Source: Methylovulum sp. (GTDB lineage Bacteria; Pseudomonadota; Gammaproteobacteria; Methylococcales; Methylomonadaceae). Taken from it: a DNA stretch of 7,802 bases. Shown here piece by piece: positions 5,562 through 7,802 of this stretch (the first letter of the stretch is position 1; every line of letters starts with the position of its first letter). Position numbers and translations under genes: made by a program. The stretch is from the NCBI GenBank assembly GCA_004299465.1, contig SCST01000364.1:1-7802 (forward strand). Direction: 5' to 3'. The notes under the pieces were generated by a model. It searched no databases. It had not been told where the DNA came from and worked only from the letters and a program-made list of their open reading frames with translations.

Positions 5562-6551
5562 ATGAAAGTTTTAATATTTGAGTATATCACCGGTGGCGGT
5601 TTTAATAAGCAGGAACTGCCGGACGCATTGACCAGGGAAGGGCGCTTGATGCTGCAAGCGCTACTTGAAAACTTTTTCGAAATAAACGGCATAGAACTGC
5701 TGGTTATGCTGGACTACCGGCTAGTCGGCGCTTTAAGACTTGGCAATGCCGGGATTGCAACGATTAATCCTGAGCATGACAGTCACGAAGAATTCGCCCG
5801 GTTGGCACGGCAGTGCGACGCTGCTTGGCCGATTGCCCCGGAGTTTGACGGCATATTGGAGGGCTTATGCCGGGCTGTCGAACAGGATACGCTCTTATTG
5901 ACGTCAGCTGCCGAAGCGGTAGCGATTACAGGCAACAAATTGCTCACCTACCAACATCTTGTGCGTCATCATATCGCGACCGTACCCACCGAACTTCTCA
6001 GCGAGGCCGGTTTTTACCCCGGCGAATGGATGATTAAATCGATTGATGGGGCAGGATGCAGCAAAAGTTATTTAATCACGGACCAGCAAGCGTTTGATGC
6101 GGCCCTAAGGCAAAGCGGACAGTTTATTATCCAACCGCATCTTAATGGTAAGAAGACCAGCTTATCCTGCTTATTCAAGCAGGGTAGGGCATGGCTTTTG
6201 TCTGTCAATTTACAGCGCTTCAAGATAGTCGACAGGCAATACCAACTGCTGGCTATCATCGTCAATCACAATCCGGACAGCGGCTTGTACCAGAGCTTGG
6301 CGGATAATATTGCCCGTGCGTTCCCTGACTTATGGGGCTATGCCGGCATTGACTTGATCGAAACAGCAGAACAGACTCTTGTGCTGGAAATCAACCCGCG
6401 CCTGACGACATCATTTGCAGGCATTCATGACGCACTCGGCATCAATGTGGCCGAACAAGTATTACGTTTGCCAGACGGTGAGCCTGATATCAAGGCAATA
6501 GACAAGCAATCGATAAGCATAAGAGTAAATCAATATGATGCCGACGCATAG
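5562..6551 (+). CDS. MfnD-like ATP-grasp ligase (methylofuran biosynthesis)
   Basis: This 329-residue ATP-grasp protein resembles archaeal MfnD, which joins glutamate to tyramine in methanofuran synthesis. The N-terminus MKVLIFEYITGGGF and the following TREGRLMLQALLENF are typical of that group. ATP-grasp marks are K126 in ITGNKLLTYQHL, K159 in EWMIKSIDGAGCSKSYL, QPHLNGKKTSLSCLF near 191-205, D264 in GYAGIDLIE, and the metal ligands E276 and N278 in VLEINPRLTTSFAGI. Bacterial methylofuran is reported to hold tyrosine in place of tyramine, so the true acceptor may differ from that of MfnD. The protein is distinct from the RimK-like ligase upstream. The ATG start lacks a visible ribosome binding site and sits 11 bp from the divergent HisA-like start, so its promoter must lie within that gene. 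The 3' end overlaps the next gene by 17 bp. Confidence 0.87.
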   Translation: MKVLIFEYITGGGFNKQELPDALTREGRLMLQALLENFFEINGIELLVMLDYRLVGALRLGNAGIATINPEHDSHEEFARLARQCDAAWPIAPEFDGILEGLCRAVEQDTLLLTSAAEAVAITGNKLLTYQHLVRHHIATVPTELLSEAGFYPGEWMIKSIDGAGCSKSYLITDQQAFDAALRQSGQFIIQPHLNGKKTSLSCLFKQGRAWLLSVNLQRFKIVDRQYQLLAIIVNHNPDSGLYQSLADNIARAFPDLWGYAGIDLIETAEQTLVLEINPRLTTSFAGIHDALGINVAEQVLRLPDGEPDIKAIDKQSISIRVNQYDADA

Positions 6552-7587
6552 CATAGGTTGGGATATAGGCGGTGCGCATGTCAAAGCGGCCGTGCTTAGC
6601 CCGTCCGGGGAAATTACCGGGATCTTTCAACAGCCGTGCCCGTTATGGAAAGGCCTGGAATATCTTCGGCACGCTGTCAGTGCGATCATGCAAACCCTGC
6701 CGCCGGGACCATATCGTCATGCCGTTACGATGACGGGAGAACTGGTTGATTTATTTATCGGTCGCGAAGAGGGGGTCAGGCAAATTATTGATACCATGAA
6801 GCAGATGTTAGGCGGTAACGGCATACTGGTATTTGCAGGAAAATACGGCTTGCTGGATAACACGCAGATTGGCGTTGAACATTATCAGGCTATTGCTTCC
6901 GCAAACTGGTTAGCCAGTGCCTGCTTTGCTGCGCAGAAAACAGGCAGCGGGCTGTTTGTTGATATAGGCAGCACCACCACCGATATACTCTTGCTTAATG
7001 ACGGCGAGGTGCGGGCAACAGGTTATACCGATTACCAGCGCTTAATATCCAGGGAGCTTGTATATACCGGTATTGTCAGGACGGCGGTTATGGCAGTGGC
7101 GCAGACCGCTGTTGACGGCGACCGTGAAGTCGGCATCATGGCCGAATATTTTGCTACGATGGCGGATGTCTACAGGCTTACGGGAGAGCTTAACGAAGCG
7201 CACGATCAAACTGAAACGGCCGATGGTGCGGAAAAAACGCCGGTCGCCAGCGCGAGGCGCTTGTCGAGGATGATAGGCTGCGATTTTTATCCTGGTGAAT
7301 TGCCGCGCTGGCGGCAATTTGCTGAAAATATCCGCGCCCAGCAATTGCAAAAAATACAATCGGCTTGCGAGCATGTTGCAGCGCCTGCAGGGATTTTGAA
7401 AAGCAACCCGTTAATTGGCGCAGGTGTCGGGCGGTTTCTGGTAAAACAACTGGCGCAACAATTAGCATGCCCTTACCTGGATTTCTCCGAATTATGTACC
7501 TGTTCCTTAATACAAACGGATATGGCGCCAGCAGATTGTGCGCCGGCAGTTTCTGTGGCGCATTTATTATTTGACGTACCCAAGTGA
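6535..7587 (+). CDS. MfnF-like / H4MPT-linked C1 transfer pathway protein (hydantoinase/oxoprolinase fold)
   Basis: This 350-residue protein has the ASKHA (sugar kinase/Hsp70-like) fold. The phosphate-1-like loop is SIGWDIGGAHVKAAVL near 6-21, and the phosphate-2-like loop is GLFVDIGSTTTDILLL near 139-154, followed by TGYTDYQRLISRELVYTGIVRTAV near 162-184. It matches, from memory, the family long annotated as a probable H4MPT-linked C1 transfer pathway protein. Its archaeal member MfnF condenses the furan pyrophosphate with gamma-glutamyltyramine to make the methanofuran core. The neighbouring MfnD-like ligase supports a methylofuran role. Two ATG codons (6535 and 6538) can serve as start; either overlaps the upstream gene. 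Its TGA stop overlaps the GTG start of the next gene. The family call is firm; the reaction is by analogy. Confidence 0.87.
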   Translation: MMPTHSIGWDIGGAHVKAAVLSPSGEITGIFQQPCPLWKGLEYLRHAVSAIMQTLPPGPYRHAVTMTGELVDLFIGREEGVRQIIDTMKQMLGGNGILVFAGKYGLLDNTQIGVEHYQAIASANWLASACFAAQKTGSGLFVDIGSTTTDILLLNDGEVRATGYTDYQRLISRELVYTGIVRTAVMAVAQTAVDGDREVGIMAEYFATMADVYRLTGELNEAHDQTETADGAEKTPVASARRLSRMIGCDFYPGELPRWRQFAENIRAQQLQKIQSACEHVAAPAGILKSNPLIGAGVGRFLVKQLAQQLACPYLDFSELCTCSLIQTDMAPADCAPAVSVAHLLFDVPK

Positions 7588-7802
7588 TTCAAACAATCAT
7601 CCTATACGCCTATGGCCTTATTTCCCTGCTGCTTATCGCATCAATAGGCCATGCCGGACAACTCAGCGCTACGCCGTACCGCCCGACGGTATCCAATCCT
7701 GCCGAATTGTCCGCGTTACGGCACGTAGAAATCGAATTCGGCACACAACTCAACCAGCCGGCTGAACAGGAACAGCGCAGCAGTTTGCCGTATTTAATCA
7801 AG
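7584..7802 (+). CDS. N-terminus of an exported protein, possibly an outer-membrane beta-barrel
   Basis: The gene runs off the right edge; 73 residues are visible. It begins with a hydrophobic segment (ILYAYGLISLLLIASIGHA) that looks like a signal peptide with a likely cut after A24, although the usual basic N-region is missing. There is no lipobox cysteine. The mature part (LSATPYRPTVSNPAELSALR, then HVEIEFGTQLNQ and SSLPYLIK) resembles the start of the transporter-like outer-membrane proteins related to the phenol MetA pathway family, but too little is visible to be sure. The GTG start overlaps the upstream TGA as GTGA and is the only plausible start after an in-frame TGA at 7572, so it is translationally coupled to the MfnF-like gene. 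No role in C1 metabolism can be read from it. Confidence 0.75.
   Translation, partial: MIQTIILYAYGLISLLLIASIGHAGQLSATPYRPTVSNPAELSALRHVEIEFGTQLNQPAEQEQRSSLPYLIK

Noticed and set aside
7042..7468. Open frames of 92 and 110 codons antisense to the MfnF-like gene
   Set aside because: They overlap a well-supported gene, overlap each other, and show low-complexity basic composition without family motifs.

Overview
The window looks like chromosomal DNA of a methylotrophic gammaproteobacterium, most likely a methanotroph of the Methylococcales type. The reasons are a formaldehyde-activating enzyme (Fae), several genes of the archaeal-like tetrahydromethanopterin (H4MPT)/methanofuran C1 pathway, and a proteobacterial IscR with an IscR-type promoter. 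The organism is inferred, not proven. Coding is dense and GC content is moderate. I see no insertion sequence, prophage, CRISPR array, tRNA or rRNA.

Layout: (1) 3-146, the 3' end of an unidentified gene with a Cys-containing C-terminus. (2) 147-279, a promoter region with an IscR-like operator lying over the -35/-10 elements. (3) 280-2214, an Fe-S operon iscR-iscS-iscA, without iscU, hscBA or fdx. (4) 2205-2361, a 59-bp tandem repeat (two identical copies and a decayed third) that starts inside the last codons of iscA. (5) 2437-4225, a RimK/MptN-type ATP-grasp ligase overlapping a CitG-like protein. (6) 4290-4808, fae, with its own ribosome binding site, distinct codon use and a strong terminator. 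(7) 4828-5550 on the minus strand, a HisA-like TIM-barrel protein whose last codons are the fae terminator. (8) 5562-7802, an overlapping plus-strand operon: an MfnD-like ATP-grasp ligase, an MfnF-like ASKHA-fold protein, and the start of an exported protein cut by the window edge.

How the genes fit together: Fae condenses formaldehyde with dephospho-H4MPT, the entry to the H4MPT-linked oxidation route. The genes around it resemble enzymes that build the two C1 carriers of that route, dephospho-H4MPT and methylofuran. MfnD- and MfnF-like proteins point to methylofuran. The CitG-like, RimK-like and HisA-like proteins are conserved companions whose exact steps are, to my knowledge, not settled. 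The most useful leads are therefore the unassigned cofactor-biosynthesis steps, the 59-bp repeat, the terminator that doubles as coding sequence, and the inverted repeat just upstream of fae. I do not see clear evidence of a wholly new system.
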